Shown here: positions 38,009 through 48,602 of the stretch, in pieces
How the letters are laid out: every line of letters begins with the position of its first letter
How positions within the stretch are numbered: the stretch's first letter is position 1
Assembly (NCBI GenBank): GCA_963930645.1
Contig: CAWVNO010002544.1
Span: 372,001-436,000 of the forward strand
From: Salticus scenicus
Lineage: Eukaryota > Arthropoda > Arachnida > Araneae > Salticidae
Direction of reading: 5' to 3'
DNA length: 64,000 nt
Notes under the pieces: model-generated
Seen by the model: only the letters and a program-made list of their open reading frames with translations
Database searches by the model: none
What the model was told of the DNA's origin: nothing
Position numbers and translations under genes: made by a program

Positions 38009-41000
38009 GCTGTCGTCTTGCGATGGATGCGGTCGTCTTGCGATGGATGCTGTCGTCTTGCGATGGATGCTGTCGTCTTGCGATGGATGCTCTCGTCTTG
38101 CGATGGCTGCTGAGCACGACCTTACGGAAAGAGCCGTTTCCCTAATTATATAGAAAATTACGGCGCCCCAGTCAAACTCCCCGCCTGACGCTGTCTATCG
38201 TCTTGCGATGGCTGCTGTCGTCTTGCGATGGCTGCTGTCGTCTTGCGATGGATGCTGTCGTCTTGCGATGGATGCTATCGTCTTGCGATGGCTGCTGAGC
38301 ACGACCTTACGAAAAGAGCCGTTTCCCTAATTATATAGGAAATTATGGCGCCCCAGTCAAACTCCCCGCCTGACGCTGTCTATCGTCTTGCGATGGATGC
38401 TGTCGTCTTGCGATGGCTGCTGTCCCCAGTCAAACTTCCCGCCTGACGCTGTCTATCGTCTTGCGATGGCTGCTGTCGTCTTGCGATGGATGCTGTCGTC
38501 TTGCGATGGATGCTGTCGTCTTGCGATGGATGCTGTCGTCTTGCGATGGCTGCTGAGAACGACCTTACGGAAAGAGCCGTTTCCCTAATTATATAGGAAA
38601 TTATGGCGCCCCAGTCAAACTCCCCGCCTGACGCTGTCTATCGTCTTGCGATGGCTGCTATCGTCTTGCGATGGATGCTGTCGTCTTGCGATGGATGCTG
38701 TCGTCTTGCGATGGATGCTGTCGTTTTGCGATGGCTGCTGAGCACGACCTTACGGAAAGAGCCGTTTCCCTAATTATATAGGAAATTATGGCGCCCCAGT
38801 CAAACTCCCCGCCTGACGCTGTCTATCGTCTTGCGATGGCTGCTGTCGTCTTGCGATGGCTGCTGTCGTCTTGCGATGGCTGCTGTCGTCTTGCGATGGC
38901 TGCTGTCGTCTTGTGATGGATGCTGTCGTCTTGCGATGGATGCAATCGTCTTGCGATGGATGCTATCGTCTTGCGATGGCTGCTGAGCACGACCTTACGG
39001 AAAGAGCCGTTTCCCTAATTATATAGGAAATTATGGCGCCACAGTCAAACTCCCCGCCTGACGCTGTCTATCGTCTTGCGATGGCTGCTGTCGTCTTGCG
39101 ATGGCTGCTATCGTCTTGCGATGGATGCTATCGTCTTGCGATGGCTGCTGAGCACGACCTTACGGAAAGAGCCGTTTCCCTAATTATATAGGAAATTATG
39201 GCGCCCCAGTCAAACTCCCCGCCTGACGCTGTCTATCGTCTTGCGATGGCTGCTGTCGTCTTGCGATGGCTGCTGTCGTCTTGCGATGGATGCTGTCGTC
39301 TTGCGATGGATGCTTTCGTCTTGCGATGGATGCTATCGTCTTGCGATGGCTGCTGAGCACGACCTTACGGAAAGAGCCGTTTCCCTAATTATATAGGAAA
39401 TTATGGCGCCCCAGTCAAACTCCCCGCCTGACGCTGTCTATCGTCTTGCGATGGCTGCTATCGTCTTGCGATGGATGCTGTCGTCTTGCGATGGATGCTG
39501 TCGTCTTGCGATGGATGCTGTCGTCTTGCGATGGATGCTGTCGTTTTGCGATGGCTGCTGAGCACGACATTACGGAAAGAGCCGTTTCCCTAATTATATA
39601 GGAAATTATGGCGCCCCAGTCAAACTCCCCGCCTGACGCTGTCTATCGTCTTGCGATGGCTGCTGTCGTCTTGCGATGGCTGCTGTCGTCTTGCGATGGC
39701 TGCTGTCGTCTTGTGATGGATGCTGTCGTCTTGCGATGGATGCAATCGTCTTGCGATGGATGCTATCGTCTTGCGATGGCTGCTGAGCACGACCTTACGG
39801 AAAGAGCCGTTTCCCTAATTATATAGGAAATTATGGCGCCACAGTCAAACTCCCCGCCTGACGCTGTCTATCGTCTTGCGATGGCTGCTGTCGTCTTGCG
39901 ATGGATGCTATCGTCTTGCGATGGATGCTATCGTCTTGCGATGGCTGCTGAGCACGACCTTACGGAAAGAGCCGTTTCCCTAATTATATAGGAAATTATG
40001 GCGCCCCAGTCAAACTCCCCGCCTGACGCTGTCTATCGTCTTGCGATGGCTGCTGTCGTCTTGCGATGGCTGCTGTCGTCTTGCGATGGATGCGGTCGTC
40101 TTGCGATGGCTGCTGTCGTCTTGCGATGGCTGCTGTCGTCTTGCGATGGCTGCTGTCGTCTTGCGATGGATGTTATCGTCTTGCGATGGATACTATTGTC
40201 TTGCGATGGCTGCTGTCGTCTTGCGATGGCTGCTGTCGTCTTGCGATGGATGCTATCGTCTTGCGATGGCTGCTGAGCACGACCTTACGTAAAGAGCCGT
40301 TTCCCTAATTATATAGGAAATTATGGCGCCCCAGTCAAACTCCCCGCCTGATGATATAGACGATGGCTGCTGTCGTCTTGCGATGGATGCTGGCGTCTTG
40401 TGATGGATGCTATCGTCTTGCGATGGATGCTATCGTCATGCGATGGCTGCTGAGCACGACCTTACGGAAAGATCCGTTTCCCTAATTATATAGGCAATTA
40501 TGGCGCCCCAGTCAAACTCCCCGCCTGACGCTGCTATCGTCTTGCGATGGCTGCTGTCGTCTTGCGATGGCTGCTGTCGTCTTGCGATGGATGCTGTCGT
40601 CTTGCGATGGATGCTGTCGTCTTGCGATGGATGCTGTCGTCTTGCGATGGATGCTCTCGTCTTGCGATTGCTGCTGAGCACGACTTTACGGAAAGAGCCG
40701 TTTCCCTAATTATATAGAAAATTACGGGGCCCCAGTGAAACTCCCCGCCTGACGCTGTCTATCGTCTTGCGATGGCTGCTGTCGTCTTGCGATGGATGTT
40801 ATCGTCTTGCGATGGATACTATTGTCTTGCGATGGCTGCTGTCGTCTTGCGATGGCTGCTGTCGTCTTGCGATGGATGCTATCGTCTTGCGATGGCTGCT
40901 GAGCACGACCTTACGTAAAGAGCCGTTTCCCTAATTATATAGGAAATTATGGCGCCCCAGTCAAACTCCCCGCCTGACACTGTCTATCGTCTTGCGATGT

Positions 41001-41799
41001 CTGATGTCGTCTTGCGATGGATGCTGGCGTCTTGCGATGGATGCTATCGTCTTGCGATGGATGCTATCGTCATGCGATGGCTGCTGAGCACGACCTTATG
41101 GAAAGAGCCGTTTCCTTAATTATATAGGCAATTATGGCGCCCCAGTTAAACTCCCCGCCTGACGCTGTCTATCGTCTTGCGATGGCTGCTGTCGTCTTGC
41201 GATGGCTGCTGTCGTCTTGCGATGGCTGCTGAGCACGACCTTACGGAAAGAGCCGTTTCCCTAATTATATAGGAAATTATGGCGCCCCAGTCAAACTCCC
41301 CGCCTGACGCTGTCTATCGTCTTGCGATGGCTGCTGTCGTCTTGCGATGGCTGCTGCCGTCTTGCGATGGCTGCTGTCGTCTGGCGATGGATGCTGTCGT
41401 CTTGCGATGGATGCTTTCGTCTTGCGATGGATGCTATCGTCTTGCGATGGCTGCTGAGCACGACCTTACGGAAAGAGCCGTTTCCCTAATTATATAGGAA
41501 ATTATGGCGCCCCAGTCAAACTCCCCGCCTGACGCTGTCTATCGTCTTGCGATGGATGCTGTCGTCTTGCGATGGATGCTGGCGTCTTGCGATGGATGCT
41601 ATCGTCTTGCGATGGCTGTGCTGAGCACGACCTTACGGAAAGAGCCGTTTCCCTAATTATATAGGAAATTATGGCGCCCCAGTCAAACTCCCCGCCTGAC
41701 GCTGTCTATCGTCTTGCGATGGCTGCTGTCGTCTTGCGATGGCTGCTGTCGTCTTGCGATGGCTGCTATCGTCTTGCGATGGCTGCTGAGCACGACCTT
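38009..41799 (+). repeat. Array region 4c: between inverted blocks 2 and 3
   Basis: A unit at 38,113 (n=5), a fused unit, then from 38,556 n = 5,8,4,6,6,7,4,12, a damaged 177-bp unit at 40,276, then 7(-1 bp),7,5,3,7,4+,4. It follows region 4b at an offset of 4,541 bp up to about 40,110, with single 20-mer gains and losses. It then turns into sequence like 25.5-31 kb and returns to the 225+167 dimer at 41,232 before inverted block 3. Confidence 0.88.
40276..40452 (+). repeat. Unit with scrambled start of the 20-mer run
   Basis: Instead of CCTGACGCTGTCTATCGTC the sequence at 40,349-40,370 reads CCTGATGATATAGACGATGG. The unit is 177 bp, not a multiple of 20 plus 85. The insert ATATAGACGATGG could combine minus-strand GATAGACG-like sequence with a plus-strand GATGG, so a small template switch is possible. 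The next unit (40,453) lacks one base in GCTGCTATCG. Confidence 0.8.
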
Positions 41800-42706
41800 A
41801 GCGTCAGGCGGGAAGTTTGACTGGGGACAGCAGCCATCGCAAGACGACAGCAGCCATCGCAAGACGATAGACAGCGTCAGGCGGGGAGTTTGACTGGGGC
41901 GCCGTAATTTTCTATATAATTAGGGAAACGGCTCTTTCCGTAAGGTCGTGCTCAGCAGCCATCGCAAGACGAGAGCATCCATCGCAAGACGACAGCATCC
42001 ATCGCAAGACGACAGCAGCCATCGCAAGACGACAGCAGCCATCGCAAGACGATAGACAGCGTCAGGCGGGGAGTTTGACTGGGGCGCCATAATTTCCTAT
42101 ATAATTAGGGAAACGGCTCTTTCCGTAAGGTCGTGCTCAGCAGCCATCGCAAGACGATAGCATCCATCGCAAGACGACAGCAGCCATCGCAAGACGACAG
42201 CAGCCATCGCAAGACGATAGACAGCGTCAGGCGGGGAGTTTGACTGGGGCGCCATAATTTCCTATATAATTAGGGAAACGGCTCTTTCCGTAAGGTCGTG
42301 CTCAGCAGCCATCGCAAGACGATAGCATCCATCGCAAGACGATAGCATCCATCGCAAGACGCCAGCATCCATCGCAAGACGACAGCATCCATCGCAAGAC
42401 GATAGACAGCGTCAGGCGGGGAGTTTGACTGGGGCGCCATAATTTCCTATATAATTAGGGAAACGGCTCTTTCCGTAAGGTCGTGCTCAGCAGCCATCGC
42501 AAGACGATAGCATCCATCGCAAGACGAAAGCATCCATCGCAAGACGACAGCATCCATCGCAAGACGACAGCAGCCATCGCAAGACGGCAGCAGCCATCGA
42601 AAGACGACAGCAGCCATCGCAAGACGATAGCAGCCATCGCAAGACGATAGACAGCGTCAGGCGGGGAGTTTGACTGGGGCGCCATAATTTCGGCATCGCA
42701 AGACGA
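41800..42706 (-). repeat. Inverted block 3 (~0.9 kb)
   Basis: Same left junction (CCTTAGCGTCAGG) and right hairpin as blocks 1 and 2, and 4,733 bp from block 2 at the left junction. Its size pattern equals block 1. A private change is CATCGAAAGACG near 42,600. To its right the array follows the block 1 pattern only to about 43,066 and then switches to a copy of the 24.8-kb region. The fused forward unit seen after blocks 1 and 2 is missing. Confidence 0.93.
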
Positions 42707-42721
42707 AGCCTTACGAAGGCT
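42707..42721. other. Hairpin at right end of inverted block 3
   Basis: Third copy of AGCCTT-ACG-AAGGCT at the turn from minus to plus orientation, with the same flanks as the other two. Confidence 0.9.
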
Positions 42722-43099
42722 GCTGTCGTCTTGCGATGGATGCGGTCGTCTTGCGATGGATGCTGTCGTCTTGCGATGGATGCTGTCGTCTTGCGATGGA
42801 TGCTCTCGTCTTGCGATGGCTGCTGAGCACGACCTTACGGAAAGAGCCGTTTCCCTAATTATATAGAAAATTACGGCGCCCCAGTCAAACTCCCCGCCTG
42901 ACGCTGTCTATCGTCTTGCGATGGCTGCTGTCGTCTTGCGATGGCTGCTGTCGTCTTGCGATGGCTGCTGTCGTCTTGCGATGGATGCTATCGTCTTGCG
43001 ATGGATGCTCTCGTCTTGCGATGGCTGCTGAGCACGACCTTACGGAAAGAGCCGTTTCCCTAATTATATAGAAAATTACGGCGCCCCAGTCAAACTCCC

Positions 43100-45892
43100 C
43101 GCCTGACGCTGTCTATCGTCTTGCGATGGCTGCTGTCGTCTTGCGATATATGCTGTCGTCTTGCGATGGATGCTATCGTCTTGCGATGGATGCTATCGTC
43201 TTGCGATGGATACTATTGTCTTGCGATGGCTGCTGTCGTCTTGCGATGGCTGCTGTCGTCTTGCGATATATGCTGTCGTCTTGCGATGGATGCTATCGTC
43301 TTGCGATGGATGCTATCGTCTTGCGATGGCTGCAGAGCACGACCTTACGGAAAGATCCGTTTCCCTAATTATATAGGCAATTATTGCGCCCCAGTCAAAC
43401 TCCCCGCCTGACGCTGTCTATCGTCTTGCGATGGCTGCTGTCGTCTTGCGATGGCTGCTGTCGTCTTGCGATGGATGCTGTCGTCTTGCGATGGATGCTG
43501 TCGTCTTGCGATGGATGCTCTCGTCTTGCGATTGCTGCTGAGCACGACCTTACGGAAAGAGCCGTTTCCCTAATTATATAGAAAATTACGGGGCCCCAGT
43601 CAAACTCCCCGCCTGACACTGACTATCGTCTTGCGATGGTTGCTGTCGTCTTGCGATGGCTGCTGTCGTCTTGCGATGGCTGCCATCGTCTTGCGATGGA
43701 TGTTATCGTCTTGCGATGGATACTATTGTCTTGCGATGGCTGCTGTCGTCTTGCGATGGCTGCTGTCGTCTTGCGATGGATGCTATCGTCTTGCGATGGC
43801 TGCTGAGCACGACCTTACGTAAAGAGCCGTTTCCCTAATTATATAGGAAATTATGGCGCCCCAGTCAAACTCCCCGCCTGACGCTGTCTATCGTCTTGCG
43901 ATGGCTGCTGTCGTCTTGCGATGGCTGCTGTCGTCTTGCGATGGCTGCTGTCGTCTTGCGATGGATGCTGTCGTCTTGCGATGGATGCTGTCGTCTTGCG
44001 ATGGATGCTGTCGTCTTGCGATGGATGCTCTCGTCTTGCGATTGCTGCTGAGCACGACCTTACGGAAAGAGCCGTTTCCCTTATTATATAGAAAATTACG
44101 GGACCCCAGTCAAACTCCCCGCCTGACGCTGTCTATCGTCTTGCGATGGTTGCTGTCGTCTTGCGATGGCTGCTGTCGTCTTGCGATGGCTGCTGTCGTC
44201 TTGCGATGGATGTTATCGTTTTGCGATGGATACTATTGTCTTGCGATGGCTGCTGTCGTCTTGCGATGGCTGCTGTCGTCTTGCGATGGATGCTATCGTC
44301 TTGCGATGGCTGCTGAGCACGACCTTACGTAAAGAGCCGTTTCCCTAATTATATAGGAAATTATGGCGCCCCAGTCAAACTCCCCGCCTGACACTGTCTA
44401 TCGTCTTGCGATGGCTGCTGTCGTCTTGCGATGGATGCTGGCGTCTTGCGATGGATGCTATCGTCTTGCGATGGATGCTATCGTCATGCGATGGCTGCTG
44501 TCGTCTTGCGATGGCTGCTGTCGTCTTTCGATGGATGCTGTCGTCTTGCGATGGATGCTATCGTCTTGCGATGGCTGCTGAGCACGACCTTACGGAAAGA
44601 GCCGTTTCCCTAATTATATAGGAAATTATGGCGCCCCAGTCACACTTCCCGCCTGACGCTGTCTATCGTCTTGCGATGGCTGCTGTCGTCTTGCGATGGA
44701 TGCTGTCGTCTTGCGATGGATGCAGTCGTCTTGCGATGGCTGCTGAGAACGACCTTACGGAAAGAGCCGTTTCCCTAATTATATAGGAAATTATGGCGCC
44801 CCAGTCAAACTCCCCGCCTGACGCTGTCTATCGTCTTGCGATGGCTGCTGTCGTCTTGCGATGGCTGCTGCCGTCTTGCGATGGCTGCTGTCGTCTTGCG
44901 ATGGATGCTGTCGTCTTGCGATGGATGCTTTCGTCTTGCCATGGATGCTATCGTCTTGCGATGGCTGCTGAGCACGACCTTACGGAAAGAGCCGTTTCCC
45001 TAATTATATAGGAAATTATGGCGCCCCAGTCAAACTCCCCGCCTGACGCTGTCTATCGTCTTGCGATGGATGCTGTCGTCTTGCGATGGATGCTGGCGTC
45101 TTGCGATGGATGCTATCGTCTTGCGATGGCTGTGCTGAGCACGACCTTACGGAAAGAGCCGTTTCCCTAATTATATAGGAAATTATGGCGCCCCAGTCAA
45201 ACTCCCCGCCTGACGCTGTCTATCGTCTTGCGATGGCTGCTGTCGTCTTGCGATGGCTGCTGTCGTCTTGCGATGGATGCTATCGTCTTGCGATGGATGT
45301 TATCGTCTTGCGATGGATACTATTGTCTTGCGATGGCTGCTGTCGTCTTGCGATGGCTGCTGTCGTCTTGCGATGGATGCTGTCGTCTTGCGATAGATGC
45401 TGTCGTCTTGCGATGGATGCTGTCGTCTTGCGATGGATGCTCTCGTCTTGCGATTGCTGCTGAGCACGACCTTACGGAAAGAGCCGTTTCCCTAATTATA
45501 TAGAAAATTACGGGACCCCAGTCAAACTCCCCGCCTGACGCTGTCTATCGTCTTGCGATGGTTGCTGTCGTCTTGCGATGGCTGCTGTCGTCTTGCGATG
45601 GCTGCTGTCGTCTTGCGATGGATGTTATCGTCTTGCGATGGATACTATTGTCTTGCGATGGCTGCTGTCGTCTTGCGATGGCTGCTGTCGTCTTGCGATG
45701 GATGCTATCGTCTTGCGATGGCTGCTGAGCACGACCTTACGTAAAGAGCCGTTTCCCTAATTATATAGGAAATTATGGCGCCCCAGTCAAACTCCCCGCC
45801 TGACACTGTCTATCGTCTTGCGATGGCTGTTGTCGTCTTGCGATGGATGCTGGCGTCTTGCGATGGATGCTGTCGTCTTGCGATGGCGTCTG
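43100..45892 (+). repeat. Third, partly deleted copy of the 2.9-kb segment
   Basis: From 43,031 n = 11,6,9,8,9,9,4,7,4(+2 bp),12,9,4, matching 24,709-27,735 at an offset of 18,322 bp. The offset falls to 18,137 bp after loss of one n=5 unit, then to 17,972 bp after loss of one n=4 unit. The join to the preceding array lies between about 43,066 and 43,130. There a GAAAATTACGGCGCC segment like that of the inverted modules leads into the n=11 run. Confidence 0.9.
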
Positions 45893-48390
45893 AGCACGAC
45901 CTTACGGAAAGAGCCGTTTCCCTAATTATATAGGAAATTATGGCGCCCCAGTCAAACTCCCCGCCTGACGCTGTCTATCGTCTTGCGATGGCTGCTGTCG
46001 TCTTGCGATGGCTGCTGTCGTCTTGCGATGGATGCTATCATCTTGCGATGGATGCTATCGTCTTGCGATGGCTGCTGAGAACGACCTTACGGAAAGAGCC
46101 GTTTCCCTAATTATATAGGAAATTATGGCGCCCCAGTCAAACTCCCCGCCTGACGCTGTCTATCGTCTTGCGATGGCTGCTGTCGTCTTGCGATGGATGC
46201 TGTCGTCTTGCGATGGATGCTATCGTCTTGCGATGGATGCTATCGTCTTGCGATGGCTGCTGAGCACGACCTTAGGGAAAGAGCCGTTTCCCTAATTATA
46301 TAGGAAATTATGGCGCCCCAGTCAAACTCCCCGCCTGACGCTGTCTATCGTCTTGCGATGGCTGCTGTCGTCTTGCGATGGATGCTGTCGTCTTGCGATG
46401 GATGCTATCGTCTTGCGATGGATGCTATCGTCTTGCGATGGCTGCTGAGCACGACCTTAGGGAAAGAGCCGTTTCCCTAATTATATAGGCAATTATGGCG
46501 CCCCAGTCAAACTCCCCGCCTGACGCTGGCTATCGTCTTGCGATGGCTGCTGTCGTGTTGCGATGGCTGCTGTCGTCTTCCGATGGCTGCTGTCGTCTTG
46601 CGATGGCTGCTGTCGTCTTGCGATGGATGCTGTCGTCTTGCGATGGATGCTATCGTCTTGCGATGGCTGCTGAGCACGACCTTAGGGAAAGAGCCGTTTC
46701 CCTAATTATATAGGAAATTATGGCGCCCCAGTCAAACTCCCCGCCTGACGCTGTCTATCGTCTTGCGATGGCTGCTGTCGTCTTGCGATAGATATTTTCG
46801 TCTTGCGATGGATGCTATCGTCTTGCGATGGCTGCTGTCGTCTTGCGATGGCTACTGTCGTCTTGCGATGGATGCTATCGTCTTGCGATGGCTGCTGAGC
46901 ACGACTTTACGGAAAGAGCCGTTTCCCTAATTATACAGGCAATTATGGCGCCCCAGTCAAACTCCCCACCTGACGCTGTCTATCGTCTTGCGATGGATGC
47001 TATCGTCTTGCGATGGCTGCTGAGCACGACCTTACGGAAAGAGCCGTTTCCCTAATTATATAGGCAATTATGGCGCCCCAGTCAAACTCCCCGCCTGACG
47101 CTGTCTATCGTCTTGCGATCGCTGCTGTCGTCTTGCGATGGGTGCTGTCGTCTTGCGATGGCTGCTGAGCACGACCTTACGGAAAGAGCCGTTTCCCTAA
47201 TTATATAGGAAATTATGGCGCCCCAGTCAAACTCCCCGCCTGACGCTGTCTATCGTCTTGCGATGGCTGCTGTCGTCTTGCGATGGCTGCTGTCGTCTTG
47301 CGATGGATGCTATCATCTTGCGATGGATGCTATCGTCTTGCGATGGCTGCTGAGAACGACCTTACGGAAAGAGCCGTTTCCCTCATTATATAGGAAATTA
47401 TGGCGCCCCAGTCAAACTCCCCGCCTGACGCTGTCTATCGTCTTGCGATGGCTGCTGTCGTCTTGCGATGGATGCTGTCGTCTTGCGATGGGTGCTATCG
47501 TCTTGCGATGGATGCTATCGTCTTGCGATGGCTGCTGAGCACGACCTTACGGAAAGAGCCGTTTCCCTAATTATATAGGCAATTATGGCGCCCCAGTCAA
47601 ACTCCCCGCCTGACGCTGTCTATCGTCTTGCGATGGCTGCTGTCGTCTTGCGATGGCTGCTGTCGTCTTGCGATGGCTGCTGTCGTCTTGTGATGGCTGC
47701 TGTCGTCTTGCGATGGCTGCTGTCGTCTTGCGATGGATGCTGTCGTCTTGCGATGGATGCTATCGTCTTGCGATGGCTGCTGAGCACGACCTTAGGGAAA
47801 GAGCCGTTTCCCTAATTATATAGGAAATTATGGCGCCCCAGTCAAACTCCCCGCCTGACGCTGTCTATGGTCTTGCGATGGCTGCTGTCGTCTTGCGATA
47901 GATGCTGTCGTCTTGCGATGGATGCTATCGTCTTGCGATGGCTGCTGTCGTCTTGCGATGGCTGCTGTCGTCTTGCGATGGCTGCTGTCGTCTTGCGATG
48001 GATGCTATCGTCTTGCGATGGCTGCTGAGCACGACTTTACGGAAAGAGCCGTTTCCCTAATTATACAGGCAATTATGGCGCCCCAGTCAAACTCCCCACC
48101 TGACGCTGTCTATCGTCTTGCGATGGATGGTATCGTCTTGCGATGGCTGCTGAGCACGACCTTACGGAAAGAGCCGTTTCCCTAATTATATAGGCAATTA
48201 TGGCGCCCCAGTCAAACTCCCCGCCTGACGCTGTCTATCGTCTTGCGATCGCTGCTGTCGTCTTGCGATGGCTGCTGTCGTCTTGCGATGGCTGCTGTCG
48301 TCTTGCGATGGATGCTGTCGTCTTGAGATGGATGCTGTCGTCTTGCGATGGATGCTATCGTCTTGCGATGGCTGCTGAGCACGACCTTAC

Positions 48391-48422
48391 GGAAAGAGCC
48401 GTTTCCCTAATTATATAGGAAA
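48391..48422 (+). other. Competing short hairpins in the conserved segment (example)
   Basis: GGAAA (48,391-48,395), TTTCC (48,402-48,406) and GGAAA (48,418-48,422) are arranged so that the middle arm can pair with either side. The left stem has loop GAGCCG. The right stem can extend through CTA/TAG with one bulged C and loop ATTATA. A further 4-bp stem ACGG/CCGT overlaps the left one. In the GGCAATT and GAAAATT families the right arm is weakened while the left stem stays intact. These stems are short, and a role is only inferred. Confidence 0.4.
48408..48417 (-). promoter_or_regulatory. TATA-like AT-rich core (example, speculative)
   Basis: The only AT-rich stretch of each unit reads TATATAATTA on the minus strand, inside otherwise GC-rich DNA. 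It lies immediately downstream, on the same strand, of the rRNA-like fragment. If it acted as a TATA box, transcription would run on the minus strand into the CAGCAGCCATCGCAAGACGA runs. There is no other promoter evidence, and AT-rich cores are common in satellites. Low confidence. Confidence 0.15.
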
Positions 48423-48428
48423 TTATGG

Positions 48429-48460
48429 CGCCCCAGTCAAACTCCCCGCCTGACGCTGTC
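48429..48460 (-). other. LSU rRNA P-loop-like fragment inside each unit (example)
   Basis: The complement reads GACAGCGTCAGGC followed by GGGGAGTTTGACTGGGGCG. From memory, eukaryotic 28S rRNA has GACAGTG(T/C)CAGGT then GGGGAGTTTGACTGGGGCGG. The bacterial 23S equivalent has GGGTAGTTTGACTGGGGCGG. The block ACTGGGGCGG is the P loop (helix 80), whose guanines pair with the CCA end of P-site tRNA. The match stops after GGGGCG; the next bases (CCATAATTTCC) do not continue as rRNA. It is far too short to be a functional rRNA. The best reading is a fragment captured by the satellite ancestor. An alignment against an LSU database was not possible here. Confidence 0.68.
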
Positions 48461-48462
48461 TA

Positions 48463-48602
48463 TCGTCTTGCGATGGCTGCTGTCGTCTTGCGATGGCTGC
48501 TGTCGTCTTGCGATGGCGGCTGTCGTCTTGCGATGGATGCTGTCGTCTTGCGATGGATGCTGTCGTCTTGCAATGGATGCTATCGTCTTGCGATGGCTGC
48601 TG
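48463..48602 (+). repeat. Run of 20-bp subrepeats (example)
   Basis: Seven tandem copies of TCGTCTTGCGATGGCTGCTG and its variants. Variation is concentrated at position 15 (C or A) and at the last base (G, A, C or T). The repeat has two CpG sites and only one A on the plus strand, against seven T and seven G. This gives a strong strand composition skew that flips in the inverted blocks. None of the three plus-strand frames and none of the minus-strand frames contains a stop codon in the consensus, so open frames arise wherever the run occurs. The length of 20 is not divisible by 3, so the frame rotates and the peptide period is 20 residues per 60 bp. Confidence 0.95.

Larger units (their letters stand above)
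48378..48462 (+). repeat. 85-bp conserved segment of the unit (example)
   Basis: Present once per unit throughout the window with few changes. From left to right it holds ACGGAAAGAGCCGTTTCC (two overlapping short inverted repeats), an AT-rich core TAATTATATA, GGAAATTATGGCGCC, and a stretch whose complement resembles large-subunit rRNA. Main families are GGAAATTATGG (commonest), GGCAATTATGG, GAAAATTACGG and GGCCCTTATGGCGTCC. The TAA in CCCTAATTA is the usual stop for the spurious frames running in from the left. The ATG in AATTATGGCG is the usual start for those running right. Confidence 0.93.
48378..48602 (+). repeat. Reference 225-bp unit (n=7)
   Basis: This copy shows the standard architecture: conserved segment at 48,378-48,462 and seven 20-mers at 48,463-48,602. 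The 20-mers are ordered. The first ones end GGCTGCTG, the middle ones GGATGCTG, the penultimate GGATGCTA, and the last is again GGCTGCTG just before the next AGCACG. The same order is seen in most units across the window. Three consecutive 225-bp units begin at 48,153, 48,378 and 48,603. In this copy the third 20-mer carries GGCGGCTG and the sixth has TTGCAATGG. Both are variants shared with other units of the right-hand third. Confidence 0.95.

Noticed and set aside
32526..42721. Inverted blocks as pure assembly errors
   Set aside because: Cannot be excluded without reads. However, three blocks with the same joints but different internal substitutions and different neighbours are hard to create by mis-assembly.
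43853..44332. Open reading frames of 60-171 codons starting MAPQSNSPPDAVYRLAMAAV or MAAVVLRWLLSSCDGC as genes
   Set aside because: They occur in all three plus frames and also on the minus strand, overlap one another, and change length in 20-bp steps that shift the frame. The consensus 20-mer simply has no stop codon in any frame. The hydrophobic, cysteine-rich peptide is a by-product.
48389..48402. Rho-independent terminator in ACGGAAAGAGCCGT
   Set aside because: The stem is only 4-5 bp and no run of T follows on either strand beyond TTT. It is also present hundreds of times.
48429..48460. A functional or fragmented LSU rRNA gene
   Set aside because: Only about 32 bp match and nothing of the neighbouring helices follows. 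No functional fragment could be this short and repeated hundreds of times in one array.
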